Shown here in pieces: positions 45,708-54,273 of a stretch of 64,000 bases of DNA. The position numbers and the translations under genes were made by a program. The notes below the pieces were generated by a model. The model did no database searches. It saw nothing but the letters and a program-made list of their open reading frames with translations, and was not told where the DNA came from. Numbering within the stretch: the first letter of the stretch is position 1; each line of letters starts with the position of its first letter. The DNA is from Lachnospiraceae bacterium MA2020 (GTDB lineage Bacteria; Bacillota; Clostridia; Lachnospirales; Lachnospiraceae): the NCBI GenBank assembly GCA_000746015.1, contig JQKK01000007.1, forward strand, positions 124,001-188,000, in the 5' to 3' direction.

Positions 45708-46922
45708 ATGGAAAATCGTTTACTTCATACACCGGAAGGCGTCAGAGATATATATGGCGATGAGATGGCACAAAAGCTTGAATTGGAGCGTATCCTTGAT
45801 AAAAAGATAAAAAGCTTCGGCTATCACCGTATAGAGACTCCGTCATTTGAATTCTTTGATATTTATTCAAATGAGATCGGAACAACTCCTTCACGTGAGA
45901 TCTACAAGTTTTTTGACAGTGAAAATAATACACTTGCGCTCCGTCCTGACTTTACGCCGGGAGTAGTCCGCTCAGCTGTAAAGTACTTTATGGAAGATGC
46001 GCTTCCCAAAAGACTTTGTTATCTCGGCAATACGTTTTCAAACCGTTCAGATCTGCAAGGTAAGCTTAAGGAAGTTACAGAGCTTGGTGTTGAGTTTTTG
46101 GGAGATGCTTCCGTAGAAGCTGATGCTGAAATGATCTATATGGCTGTTGAGCTGCTTAAATCAGTAGGTCTTTCGGATTTTCAGATCTGCATAGGAACAG
46201 AAGAATATTTTAGAGGAATCTGTGAGGCTGCAGGTCTTGACGCAGGTCATCAGGATGCGCTTAGTGAGCACATCCGTAACAAAAATTACTTTGGTGCCAT
46301 GGATGTTATCGATGACATCCGTACAAGTGATGGTATCAGGCAGGCACTTGCTTCATTCTCTGATTTTGTTGGCGGAGTTGAAATACTTGATTCTGCAGCT
46401 TCTTTGGTAAGCGGGATATCAAGAAGTGTATGCGCTATAGAAAGATTAAGAATGCTCTATGAAAGGCTCAAGATTTATGGCGTTGAGTCATATATCAGCT
46501 TTGATCTTGGCATGATTTCAAAGAGAAATTATTATACTGGAGTTGTATTTAAGGCATACACATTCGGCACCGGAGATGCCATTATCCGAGGAGGAAGATA
46601 TGATCACCTTATGGAGAAGTTTGGCAAAAACGGCGCAGCTATAGGTTTTACAGTTGTAGTAGATCAGGTTATGAATACTCTTATTTCTCAGAAGATTGAC
46701 ATCACTGTTGAATATAAGCGTGCATTGATCGTATATGATGGCACTTCATTCGAAAAGGCTGTTCAGTTGGCAGATAAGCTTAGAAACGATGAATTTGATA
46801 CGGAGATACTCCAGCTTGGTTCAGATGTATCGCCTTCACTTTATATTGAGCATGCAAAAGCAACACATGCAACAAAGATTTATCGCATCGAGAATGGTCT
46901 TGAGAAGGAGGTACAATTATGA
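45708..46922 (+). CDS. hisZ: ATP phosphoribosyltransferase regulatory subunit HisZ
   Basis: A 404-residue paralogue of histidyl-tRNA synthetase that lacks the tRNA-binding role and instead activates the short HisG. Class II synthetase motifs are seen (LLHTPEGVRDI; ALRPDFTPGVVRSA; GGRYDHLMEKFG). It is needed because HisG here is the short form. GGGGG precedes ATG 45708 and the stop overlaps hisG by 4 nt, giving stoichiometric expression. Confidence 0.93.
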   Translation: MENRLLHTPEGVRDIYGDEMAQKLELERILDKKIKSFGYHRIETPSFEFFDIYSNEIGTTPSREIYKFFDSENNTLALRPDFTPGVVRSAVKYFMEDALPKRLCYLGNTFSNRSDLQGKLKEVTELGVEFLGDASVEADAEMIYMAVELLKSVGLSDFQICIGTEEYFRGICEAAGLDAGHQDALSEHIRNKNYFGAMDVIDDIRTSDGIRQALASFSDFVGGVEILDSAASLVSGISRSVCAIERLRMLYERLKIYGVESYISFDLGMISKRNYYTGVVFKAYTFGTGDAIIRGGRYDHLMEKFGKNGAAIGFTVVVDQVMNTLISQKIDITVEYKRALIVYDGTSFEKAVQLADKLRNDEFDTEILQLGSDVSPSLYIEHAKATHATKIYRIENGLEKEVQL

Positions 46923-47554
46923 GATATCTTACTTTTGCACTTACAAAAGGCCGTCTTGCTGACAAAACACTTGCAGCTTTAGAGGATATTGGTCTTGGCT
47001 GTAAGGAAATGGAAGATAAAGAGTCAAGAAAGCTTATATTTGTTAATGAAGAAATGAAATTGAAGTTTTTCCTGGCTAAGGGCCCTGATGTTCCGACTTA
47101 TGTAGAATATGGTGCTGCTGATATCGGTGTTACAGGCAAAGATATTATCATGGAAGAAAACCGCAACATATTTGAAGTATTGGATCTTGGTTTTGGCAAG
47201 TGTCGTATGTGTGTATGTGGTCCTGAGAGTGCAAAGGACAAGCTTCAGCACCATGAAATGATACGAGTTGCTACAAAATATCCTCGTATAGCAAAGGATT
47301 ATTTTCACAATAAAAAGCATCAGACGATAGACATGATAAAGCTCAACGGATCGATCGAGCTTGCACCAATAGTTGGTCTCAGTGATGTAATAGTAGATAT
47401 AGTTGAAACAGGCACTACTTTAAGAGAAAACGGACTTACAGTGCTTGAGGAGATTTGTCCACTTTCTGCAAGAATGGTGGTTAATCAGGTATCAATGCGC
47501 ATGGAGTCAGAACGTATAAAGAATATTATTAATGAATTGAAAGAGAGGCTGTGA
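46919..47554 (+). CDS. hisG: ATP phosphoribosyltransferase, short form
   Basis: A 211-residue catalytic subunit for the first step of histidine synthesis (ATP plus PRPP). FALTKGRLADKT, the AADIGVTGKDII strand and the PRPP motif DIVETGTTLREN are conserved. The C-terminal regulatory ACT-like domain of long HisG is absent, in agreement with the neighbouring hisZ. AAGGAGG lies before the ATG within hisZ. Confidence 0.97.
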   Translation: MRYLTFALTKGRLADKTLAALEDIGLGCKEMEDKESRKLIFVNEEMKLKFFLAKGPDVPTYVEYGAADIGVTGKDIIMEENRNIFEVLDLGFGKCRMCVCGPESAKDKLQHHEMIRVATKYPRIAKDYFHNKKHQTIDMIKLNGSIELAPIVGLSDVIVDIVETGTTLRENGLTVLEEICPLSARMVVNQVSMRMESERIKNIINELKERL

Positions 47555-47560
47555 GCTGTA

Positions 47561-48856
47561 ATGGGAATACGCATAATTGAACTTAATGAAGCATCAAAGA
47601 AAAACCTGCTGGCTGATCTTCTTAAGAGAAGCCCGTCAAACTATACAGAGTATGAAGGCACAGTACGAGAGATAATTGCAAACGTTCGTCAAAGAGGCGA
47701 TGCAAGCATCTTTGAGTATGCCGAGAAGTTCGATCATGCGAAGCTTGATAAAGATAGCTTTAAGGTTAGTGAAAGCGAGATTGAGGCCGCATTAAAAGAA
47801 GTCGGTGACGAGCTTTTGGGCGTAATGAAAAAGTCTATGGACAATATTCGTGAGTTCCACGAGTGCCAGAAGCGCCAGAGCTTTTTCACTACCAGAGCTG
47901 ATGGTGCTATCCTTGGACAGAGGATCACACCGATCTCAAGAGTTGGAGTTTATGTTCCGGGAGGAAAGGCTGTCTATCCGTCTTCAGTTCTTATGAATGT
48001 TGTTCCTGCACTAGTTGCAGGCGTTGAAGAAATCATAATGACAACACCATGTGGACCTGACGGAAAGGTTAATTCAAATGTTCTTGCTGCAGCTCACTTG
48101 CTTGGTATTAAAAATATCTATAAGACAGGCGGAGCTCAGGCAATTGCAGCACTTGCCTTTGGAACAGAAAGTATTCCAAAGGTTGATAAGATAGTTGGAC
48201 CGGGAAACATATTTGTAGCTCTTGCAAAGAGAGAAGTCTATGGACATGTTAGTATTGATTCTATTGCAGGTCCTTCAGAGATCATGGTACTTGCTGATGA
48301 AACAGCGAACCCACGATTTGTTGCAGCGGATCTTTTGAGTCAGGCTGAGCATGATGAGCTTGCTTCTGCAATACTTGTCACTACCTCAAAAGAGCTCGCT
48401 GAGAAAGTATCAGAAGAGATCGACGGATTCTTAAAAGTACTTTCAAGATCAGAGATAATAAGTAAATCTCTTGAAAATTATGGATATGCCTTGATCGCAA
48501 AGAATATGGATGATGCTTATGATGTAGTTAATGAGATAGCATCAGAGCATCTTGAGCTTGTTACAGCAAATCCATGGGAGACCATGACAAAGATCAAGAA
48601 CGCAGGTGCCATCTTCCTTGGCAGCTATTCTTCTGAGCCGCTTGGAGACTATTTTGCAGGTCCTAATCATGTACTTCCTACAAATGGCACAGCCAAGTTC
48701 TTTTCGCCTTTGTCTGTAGACGATTTCATTAAAAAGTCTTCAGTGATATCTTTCTCAGAGGAGGCACTTGCAAAGGTTCATAAAGACATTGAGGCATTTG
48801 CTAAGGCTGAGCAGCTTACCGCTCATGCTAATTCAATTGCAGTGAGGTTTGAATAA
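47561..48856 (+). CDS. hisD: Histidinol dehydrogenase
   Basis: A 431-residue zinc enzyme performing the last two oxidations, histidinol to histidine. Signature regions: RVGVYVPGGKAVYPSSVLM, KIVGPGNIFVALAKREVYG, DLLSQAEHDELASAI and the C-terminal GPNHVLPTNGTAKF. Length matches the family. It lies 6 nt from hisG and 2 nt from hisB. Confidence 0.97.
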   Translation: MGIRIIELNEASKKNLLADLLKRSPSNYTEYEGTVREIIANVRQRGDASIFEYAEKFDHAKLDKDSFKVSESEIEAALKEVGDELLGVMKKSMDNIREFHECQKRQSFFTTRADGAILGQRITPISRVGVYVPGGKAVYPSSVLMNVVPALVAGVEEIIMTTPCGPDGKVNSNVLAAAHLLGIKNIYKTGGAQAIAALAFGTESIPKVDKIVGPGNIFVALAKREVYGHVSIDSIAGPSEIMVLADETANPRFVAADLLSQAEHDELASAILVTTSKELAEKVSEEIDGFLKVLSRSEIISKSLENYGYALIAKNMDDAYDVVNEIASEHLELVTANPWETMTKIKNAGAIFLGSYSSEPLGDYFAGPNHVLPTNGTAKFFSPLSVDDFIKKSSVISFSEEALAKVHKDIEAFAKAEQLTAHANSIAVRFE

Positions 48857-48858
48857 TT

Positions 48859-49446
48859 ATGGATAGAATTGTAGAAAAGCGAAGAACTACTAAGGAAACG
48901 GCTATTGATGTAAAGCTTAATCTTGACGGTTCCGGTAAATCATCAATTAGCACAGGGATTGGCTTTTTTGATCACATGCTTGACGGATTTACGCGTCATG
49001 GACTTTTTGATCTTTCTGTAAGTTGTGATGGGGACTTAAATGTAGATTCACATCATACAATAGAAGATTGTGGTATTGTCCTTGGCAGTGCCATAGCTGA
49101 GGCTGTAGGTGACAAGAAGGGAATAAAGAGATATGGCAATTTTATCCTTCCTATGGATGATGCATTGGTTCTTTGCGCAATTGATCTTTCAGGAAGACCT
49201 TACCTTAATTTTGATGTAGATTTTACTTCGGAGAAATGCGGAACTATGGATACTGAAATGGTTAAGGAGTTTTTCTATGCTGTATCATATACTGCGATGA
49301 TGAATATACATATTAAATTGCTTGATGGAACAAATAATCATCATATTTGTGAGGCGATATTTAAGGCATTTGCAAAGGCACTTGATATGGCTGTTTCGTA
49401 TGATTCTCGAATAACAGATGTACTTTCTACAAAGGGTGCTTTATAA
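48859..49446 (+). CDS. hisB: Imidazoleglycerol-phosphate dehydratase
   Basis: A 195-residue monofunctional HisB (dehydratase only, without the phosphatase domain of enterics). Manganese-binding motifs are FFDHMLDGFTRHG, DSHHTIEDCGIVLG and NNHHICEAIFKAFAKAL. It starts 2 nt after hisD. It is the last gene of this partial his operon; hisH, hisA, hisF, hisI and hisC are not in the window. Confidence 0.97.
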   Translation: MDRIVEKRRTTKETAIDVKLNLDGSGKSSISTGIGFFDHMLDGFTRHGLFDLSVSCDGDLNVDSHHTIEDCGIVLGSAIAEAVGDKKGIKRYGNFILPMDDALVLCAIDLSGRPYLNFDVDFTSEKCGTMDTEMVKEFFYAVSYTAMMNIHIKLLDGTNNHHICEAIFKAFAKALDMAVSYDSRITDVLSTKGAL

Positions 49447-49479
49447 TAGTATATAAAAAAGGTAAATGATTTGTATATA

Positions 49480-49530
49480 TATAGAGCCTATACCTGTGAT
49501 ATTTGGGGATAGGCTCTATATTGTTTATAT
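49480..49530 (+). terminator. Terminator after the his operon
   Basis: A 12-bp perfect stem (49480-49491 / 49509-49520, arm TATAGAGCCTAT) is followed by a T-rich tail. Confidence 0.7.
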
Positions 49531-49602
49531 TTTATAAATAAAAACTTTTAAGTGTATTATCAATCATTTCGTCACTTATACCAATATATCTTAATGTTTA
49601 TG

Positions 49603-49631
49603 TGATTAACATAATTATATTATGTTAATCA
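49603..49631 (-). repeat. Palindrome at the recombinase gene stop, copy 2 of three
   Basis: Perfect 12-bp arms (49603-49614 / 49620-49631, arm TGATTAACATAA) with a 5-nt loop. Read on the minus strand the first three bases are the TGA stop of the recombinase gene. No T-run follows, so terminator activity is doubtful. Nearly the same arms occur at 36322 and 60083. Confidence 0.7.
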
Positions 49632-50684
49632 AAACAGTTCTGACAGATTTCTAACAGCCTCTTTTTCCTCTTCGGTACTTGCTACATAGTGAGTTGTTGA
49701 TGTAATAGAAGAGTGTCCCATCAGCTTTTGAACACGCTCGAGGTCGCCTCCTGTGGCTTTTAGCATCGTTTCGGCATAAGTACTTCGTAATTTATGTGGA
49801 GTTATGCGCTTTGATTCTGATGGAATGGCAGCGGTTATGTATTTTTTAACCATAAGCTCTACAGATCTGACGCTAAGTCGCTTGCCGGAACGATTCAAAA
49901 ATACAGCCTTTTCATTATCAAGAGGCTTATATTTATCACGGCAATCGAGATAGGTCTGAAGATATGCACCTGCTGCATCGCTAAAGTATACAACATCGAA
50001 GTTTCCACCTTTTCTGAATACATTTATGCTGTGTTTCTTGAAATTTATATCATCAATATCCATACCAACAAGCTCAGATACTCGAATACCGGTAGAAAGG
50101 AATATCTGTACGATAGCCAGATCACGTTCCCAGTTTTTCTCATGGAATTTAGCTTGACGCTCAGATAAACCCTGACCGGACTCAACAGCATCGACAAATT
50201 GGTTTTTTCCGTCTTTATCCAAGTAAATTACTTCCTTTTTTGGCAATTTGGTACGTGTTATCAGATCTATAGGGTTAGAACTCAGTAATTTTCGAACATA
50301 GAAGTATTTCCAAAAGGTATTGAGGGTCACCATATAGTGTTCGATAGTTGTTTTTGAACATTCTACGTACTTAACGATACCATTTGCATCAACTTGTGGA
50401 TAATTTCTTAAATAATGAAGAAATTCAACGATATCCTTGTCATTTAAGAGATTTAAGTCCTCAAGGGTGATTTCCTTAATAGATTTAGCTTTAAAATACG
50501 AATTTGAGTCATGCAGATAGTTAAAAAACGTTTTTAGCTGGCTTGCATAAGAATATATAGACATAGCTGAAAGACGAATTTCGCGCTCAATAAAATAATC
50601 ATGTACGAAACCAGGAAGAGTTTCGATAATGGCATTAGCTTTTTGACGAACTTCATAGTTTTTTTCTTTTTTGTAATCAGACAT
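49629..50684 (-). CDS. Tyrosine recombinase (XerC/XerD-like integrase)
   Basis: A 351-residue tyrosine recombinase. An N-terminal SAM-like core-binding domain (about 25-135) precedes the catalytic domain with the complete active site: R201 (TGIRVSEL), K225 (FRKGGN), H297 and R300 (HKLR), H324 (MGHSS) and nucleophile Y333 (THYV). It resembles XerD-like chromosomal recombinases more than phage integrases, but has about 50 extra residues compared with XerC/D (about 298). The ribosome site (AAAGAGGTGAACT-like) lies just before the ATG. No prophage genes flank it. It is divergent from the flagellin-like gene across a palindrome-rich spacer, and a palindrome overlaps its stop codon. Confidence 0.9.
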   Translation of the reverse strand: MSDYKKEKNYEVRQKANAIIETLPGFVHDYFIEREIRLSAMSIYSYASQLKTFFNYLHDSNSYFKAKSIKEITLEDLNLLNDKDIVEFLHYLRNYPQVDANGIVKYVECSKTTIEHYMVTLNTFWKYFYVRKLLSSNPIDLITRTKLPKKEVIYLDKDGKNQFVDAVESGQGLSERQAKFHEKNWERDLAIVQIFLSTGIRVSELVGMDIDDINFKKHSINVFRKGGNFDVVYFSDAAGAYLQTYLDCRDKYKPLDNEKAVFLNRSGKRLSVRSVELMVKKYITAAIPSESKRITPHKLRSTYAETMLKATGGDLERVQKLMGHSSITSTTHYVASTEEEKEAVRNLSELF

Positions 50685-51020
50685 AGTTCACCTCAAAGAA
50701 TAAATTTGTAAATAATTGTAGTTATAACTTAAAGTTAAGAATTATAAGGCTATAAATTAGAATATATCAATTATAGCATGTATAATTAAATTTTGCTATA
50801 TATATTCGTAAAATTTATATTATGCGAATATATATCTATATAGCGAAAATCACTCTCCCCTCCAGTTTATAAAATATTCATTTGTAATACTGTATACAGT
50901 GATGTATTCTAATTATATAAATGGATATTATGTCAAAACTAAAATGATATGGCTAAATCCCATGGATGGTTAATTTACATGTAGTTTTAAGCATTTTGCA
51001 TGGGTGAAGGGAGCAAAACT
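50685..51020. other. 336-nt intergenic region between recombinase and flagellin-like genes
   Basis: Very AT-rich. It holds a long imperfect inverted repeat (about 50788-50808 / 50825-50850; perfect core arms TATATATTCG and CGAATATATA, with outer GCTATATA-type arms) and a perfect 12-bp palindrome ACTGTATACAGT (50889-50900). I found no clear sigma-28 type promoter and no small gene with a ribosome site. Confidence 0.6.
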
Positions 51021-51761
51021 ATGAGTGGAATTTCAGCAATTGGTAATTCTTATGGCAGCTACGGTGTATATAATCCAACTCAGGCAAATGCTGCAGATAT
51101 TGCGATAAATGAGCGCCTTAATACTCAGATCGTTGGCAACAATGCTGGTACGGAAAATCTCACTTATGCAAAATCAGCTGCAAATATTACTGATTCTGCA
51201 CTTGGTGACATCACCGATTATCTTCAGTCGATAAGGGAACTTGGTGTTCGTGCTAAAAATGGCACTTTATCTTCTGATGATGTAGCTTCTATACAGGGAC
51301 AGGTTGATCAGTATCTTCAGGGTATCAATGATGTTGCTGATAATACAGTTTTTAATGAGAATCGTCTTCTTGATGGAAGCAAAACTACTTACAATTTTGC
51401 TATTGACAGCAACGGCTCTCAGGTAACATTAAACACACCTGATTCTACAGTCGCATCTCTTGGCTTAAGTGGCCTCGATGTTACAAGCAGTTCATTCTTT
51501 GATGATGTTGACAAGGCGCTTGATACTATTAACAGTGCAAGGTCCTCTGTTGGTGCCCAGTCCAATATTTTTGATCATGCCTGGAAGCAAAACCTTAATT
51601 CTTATGAAAACCTTGTTGCATCAACTGCTGACCCATTGAATGATATTGTAAAAACATATCAGGATCGCCAGAGAGATCAGATGCTTCAGAATGTGAAATT
51701 TATTATGCAGAAAAAGGATGAAGAAAACAAAAAGACAGCATCAATTAATATGTTAGCTTAA
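51021..51761 (+). CDS. Atypical flagellin-like protein
   Basis: A 246-residue protein resembling the helical rod domains of flagellin. Residues about 22-120 (ANAADIAINERLNTQI, SIRELGVRAKNGTLS, NTVFNENRLLDGS) match the N-terminal D0/D1 pattern, and about 165-240 (DVDKALDTINSARSSVGAQSN, then a helix) match the C-terminal D1. The usual start (MxINxNxxAxxAxRxL) is replaced by a Ser/Gly/Tyr-rich segment, and the C-terminus ends in KKTASINMLA instead of the usual flagellin end. It may be a minor filament, cap-like or secreted flagellin variant. ATG 51021 follows AAGGGAG; an in-frame ATG at 51000 lacks one. A strong terminator follows and no other flagellar gene is in the window. Confidence 0.75.
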   Translation: MSGISAIGNSYGSYGVYNPTQANAADIAINERLNTQIVGNNAGTENLTYAKSAANITDSALGDITDYLQSIRELGVRAKNGTLSSDDVASIQGQVDQYLQGINDVADNTVFNENRLLDGSKTTYNFAIDSNGSQVTLNTPDSTVASLGLSGLDVTSSSFFDDVDKALDTINSARSSVGAQSNIFDHAWKQNLNSYENLVASTADPLNDIVKTYQDRQRDQMLQNVKFIMQKKDEENKKTASINMLA

Positions 51762-51779
51762 ATCATAATGTGTTATTAG

Positions 51780-51809
51780 AGCCTTCGGTACATGCCGGAG
51801 GCTTTTTTT
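51780..51809 (+). terminator. Terminator after flagellin-like gene
   Basis: A 9-bp GC-rich stem (51780-51788 / 51795-51803, one G-T pair) is followed by TTTTTTT. Confidence 0.85.
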
Positions 51810-51827
51810 CGTCTTCTTCTCTCCTAT

Positions 51828-51856
51828 TTGACTTTACAAATGTATACTAATATAAT
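51828..51856 (+). promoter_or_regulatory. Promoter for the TetR-type regulator
   Basis: TTGACT (51828-51833), 17-nt spacer, perfect TATAAT (51851-51856), about 40 nt before ATG 51897. Confidence 0.7.
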
Positions 51857-51896
51857 CTTTAAGGGACTAAAAATAACACTAAAGGGGAAATTTTGA

Positions 51897-52466
51897 ATGA
51901 ATGAGCTTGATGAGCGTTACAGCACTGTTGAAAATGCTATATTTGACGCTTTTTTTCTGCTAATTAATGAAAAAGACATGTCTAAAATAACTGTTTCTGA
52001 TCTGGTCAAAAAGACAGGTATCGTCAGGAGTACGTTTTATAACCACTATGAGAATATTCCTGCACTGATCGAAGCTGCTGAGGATAAAACAATTAATGAT
52101 ATCTTTACACTTATGGAGAGTTTTCACCCTAAAAATGATAAAGATGTTTGTAAGTCTTACTTTCTTGCCATAGTAAACTATGCAAAAGTCAATCCTTTTG
52201 TAACTAATCTGCTTGAAAGTCCACGGAGTGATATTTTCTTTGAAAAGATGATGACCATGTTTCATAATTATGTGTCAAATCTTACAAATACAAAAGTCTC
52301 CTTCACTGGATCAAAGGAGACTTTCTCGTATCTTATTGCCTGCACCATCGGAAGCACCATCGGTGTCCTGCATAAGTGGATCGCGGAGGATTTTAAGACT
52401 CCTGCCGATACTGTTGCTGATCTTCTGGCACAGGTATTTATTACCGGAATACTACCATACTTATAA
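51897..52466 (+). CDS. TetR/AcrR-family transcriptional regulator
   Basis: A 189-residue regulator with an N-terminal helix-turn-helix (about 22-60: ITVSDLVKKTGIVRSTFYNHY) and a C-terminal ligand-binding helical domain with the pattern of the TetR_C_33/DhaS-like group. AGGGG lies upstream of the ATG. Its stop is 1 nt from the end of the convergent adenylating-ligase gene, so it may control that operon, although no shared operator was recognised between the two promoter regions. Confidence 0.87.
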   Translation: MNELDERYSTVENAIFDAFFLLINEKDMSKITVSDLVKKTGIVRSTFYNHYENIPALIEAAEDKTINDIFTLMESFHPKNDKDVCKSYFLAIVNYAKVNPFVTNLLESPRSDIFFEKMMTMFHNYVSNLTNTKVSFTGSKETFSYLIACTIGSTIGVLHKWIAEDFKTPADTVADLLAQVFITGILPYL

Positions 52467-52467
52467 A

Positions 52468-54000
52468 TTAAGCTATCTCATCGATCAACGCTTCCTGACG
52501 TTTGATCTTACCGGTAGTATTCCTTTTAAATGGATTCTTACGGATAACCAGTCCGGTCACATGACGATATGTTGGCTGAGACTGGTTATATTCATCAATA
52601 GCCTCCTGAAGCGCCCTTCTGACATCATCATCATCCATACCCTTTGCGAGTGCATACTCCTGATCAGGATAGATCCTTGCTGTAAGTGAATTATTTTCAC
52701 CGGTAACGATTACCTCTGCCGCAAGATCATTGAGGGCAAGCTTATTCTCAATTTCCTCGGGAGAAACATTTTCGCCATTAGACATGATGATAAGATTTTT
52801 AACGCGTCCATTGATAAAGAGGTAACCATCTTCGTCAATATATCCTTTATCTCCGGTATGGAGCCATCCATCCTTAAGAGCGACAGCGGTTTCTTCCGGC
52901 ATCTTGTAATATCCAAGCATTACACTTGATCCACGCACCAGGATCTCACCATTATCAAAGGCAATTTCCACATTAGGAAGAGGTTTGCCGATCGAACCAT
53001 CTTTATAGTTCTCAGGATTATTAGAACTAATAACCGGTGAACATTCAGACATTCCATAGCCTTCATGTATGCTTACGCCATATTCGGCAAATTTTTCAAT
53101 ATAAAACGGATCAAGGTGTGCTCCACCTGTAAATATAATATCCAGATTACCTCCAAATACTGTATCTGCAATAACTTTAGTAGGAATCGATTTGTCAGCT
53201 GAGGCAATCTTTTTATATATGGTCTCGATCATTAGTGGAACCATCAATACAACATTTGGATGGAAAATGCTCATGTTTCTCACCATATGAAGGTATGAAT
53301 CATTTATACATACGACAGAACCAAGTGAAAAGCCCTTAAGCCAATCCATTACGAGACAGAATGCATGGTGTATAGGAAGCACACTCATCATCACTGTGCC
53401 CGGATCAGCATTTAAGATTACTGAATCTACGTTAGCGGCAAGATTACGTTGTGAAAGCATGACACCTTTACTCTTACCGGTTGTACCTGATGTAAATATG
53501 ATTGTTGCTACATCGTTTGCGTTTCTTCCTATCACATCAGGAGAATTAGCTCCATTTTTTATGAGGTCAGCTAAAGTTTCCTTTCCATCCTCTTCTACTT
53601 CCTTTAATATCCAGATTTTTCGGATATTTGAGCATTTTTCTTTGATGAGAGCCACTAATGTTTCATGTTTTGGGCTGAGAAAAACGGCTTCGGAATCAGA
53701 GCGATTCAATAATTCTATAAGCTCATCTGCCGGAAGGTTTGCATCGAGGGGAACTGCGATATTCTGACCGGTTGTTATGGCAAGATAGCTTTCAACCCAC
53801 TCTATAGAGCTTGTTCCAATGAGTGCAATATGCTTACCTGTGAAATAATTAGAAAATAAACCCTTTCGGATAGCAACTATTTTTTCAGCAAGGTCCCCAT
53901 AGCTTCTTTCTTCTATATTCTTTTTATTGAGCCACCTTACAGCAGGCAGATCAACGTAATCTTTTGCGCATTTATCCCATAATTCTCGTATAGTGTCCAT
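52468..54000 (-). CDS. Adenylate-forming acyl ligase (AMP-binding enzyme)
   Basis: A 510-residue ANL-superfamily enzyme that activates a carboxylic acid as an acyl-adenylate. Core motifs are intact: A3 IIFTSGTTGKSKG (167-179), A5 GYGMSECSP (314-322), A7 LHTGDKGYIDEDGYL, A8 NGRVKN and A10 Lys K498 in NTTGKIKR. Third gene of a three-gene operon after an acyl carrier protein (9 nt away) and a condensation-type protein. The likely role is to load the ACP with an acyl or amino-acyl group, in the manner of a split NRPS or fatty acyl-AMP ligase. It could instead be an acyl-CoA synthetase; the fatty acyl-AMP ligase insertion is not evident to me. Confidence 0.88.
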   Translation of the reverse strand: MDTIRELWDKCAKDYVDLPAVRWLNKKNIEERSYGDLAEKIVAIRKGLFSNYFTGKHIALIGTSSIEWVESYLAITTGQNIAVPLDANLPADELIELLNRSDSEAVFLSPKHETLVALIKEKCSNIRKIWILKEVEEDGKETLADLIKNGANSPDVIGRNANDVATIIFTSGTTGKSKGVMLSQRNLAANVDSVILNADPGTVMMSVLPIHHAFCLVMDWLKGFSLGSVVCINDSYLHMVRNMSIFHPNVVLMVPLMIETIYKKIASADKSIPTKVIADTVFGGNLDIIFTGGAHLDPFYIEKFAEYGVSIHEGYGMSECSPVISSNNPENYKDGSIGKPLPNVEIAFDNGEILVRGSSVMLGYYKMPEETAVALKDGWLHTGDKGYIDEDGYLFINGRVKNLIIMSNGENVSPEEIENKLALNDLAAEVIVTGENNSLTARIYPDQEYALAKGMDDDDVRRALQEAIDEYNQSQPTYRHVTGLVIRKNPFKRNTTGKIKRQEALIDEIA

Positions 54001-54009
54001 AAATTATGC

Positions 54010-54249
54010 TTATGCCTCCTGTGGAATTGAATGTAAGAGACTTAGTGCTTCGCCTATTGTACGGATATTTACAACAAGTGATTCATCTAGCTCAATATCA
54101 AATGTGTCCTCAAGCTCACCCATAAATGCCATGAAATCAAAAGAACTGAAGCCAAGATCCTCTCTGAATCGCATTTCGTCAGTCATGTCCTCTGCTGATA
54201 CTTCGCAATACTGTGAAACAAATTCCTTAAACTGCATCTCATTTTTCAT
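54010..54249 (-). CDS. Acyl/peptidyl carrier protein
   Basis: A 79-residue acidic four-helix carrier protein. The phosphopantetheine attachment Ser is S36 in LGFSSFDFM, at the standard position; the usual DSL is SSF here. The C-terminal half (ELEDTFDIELDESLV) is typical of ACPs. AGGAGG precedes the ATG. Sitting between the condensation-type gene (24 nt) and the ligase gene (9 nt), it is most simply the shuttle on which the ligase places its acyl group. It is not near fatty-acid synthase genes, so it is probably not the housekeeping AcpP. Confidence 0.9.
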   Translation of the reverse strand: MKNEMQFKEFVSQYCEVSAEDMTDEMRFREDLGFSSFDFMAFMGELEDTFDIELDESLVVNIRTIGEALSLLHSIPQEA

Positions 54250-54273
54250 AATAAATTACCTCCTCTTCAAAAA

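Noticed and set aside
49603-49631. Chromosomal dif site beside the recombinase
   Set aside because: One arm resembles the XerD half, but the sequence is a perfect palindrome with a 5-nt spacer and two similar copies exist elsewhere; dif is unique and asymmetric.
50788-50900. Invertible promoter between recombinase and flagellin-like gene
   Set aside because: The inverted repeats are adjacent arms of one hairpin, not repeats flanking an invertible segment; kept only as a hypothesis in the findings.
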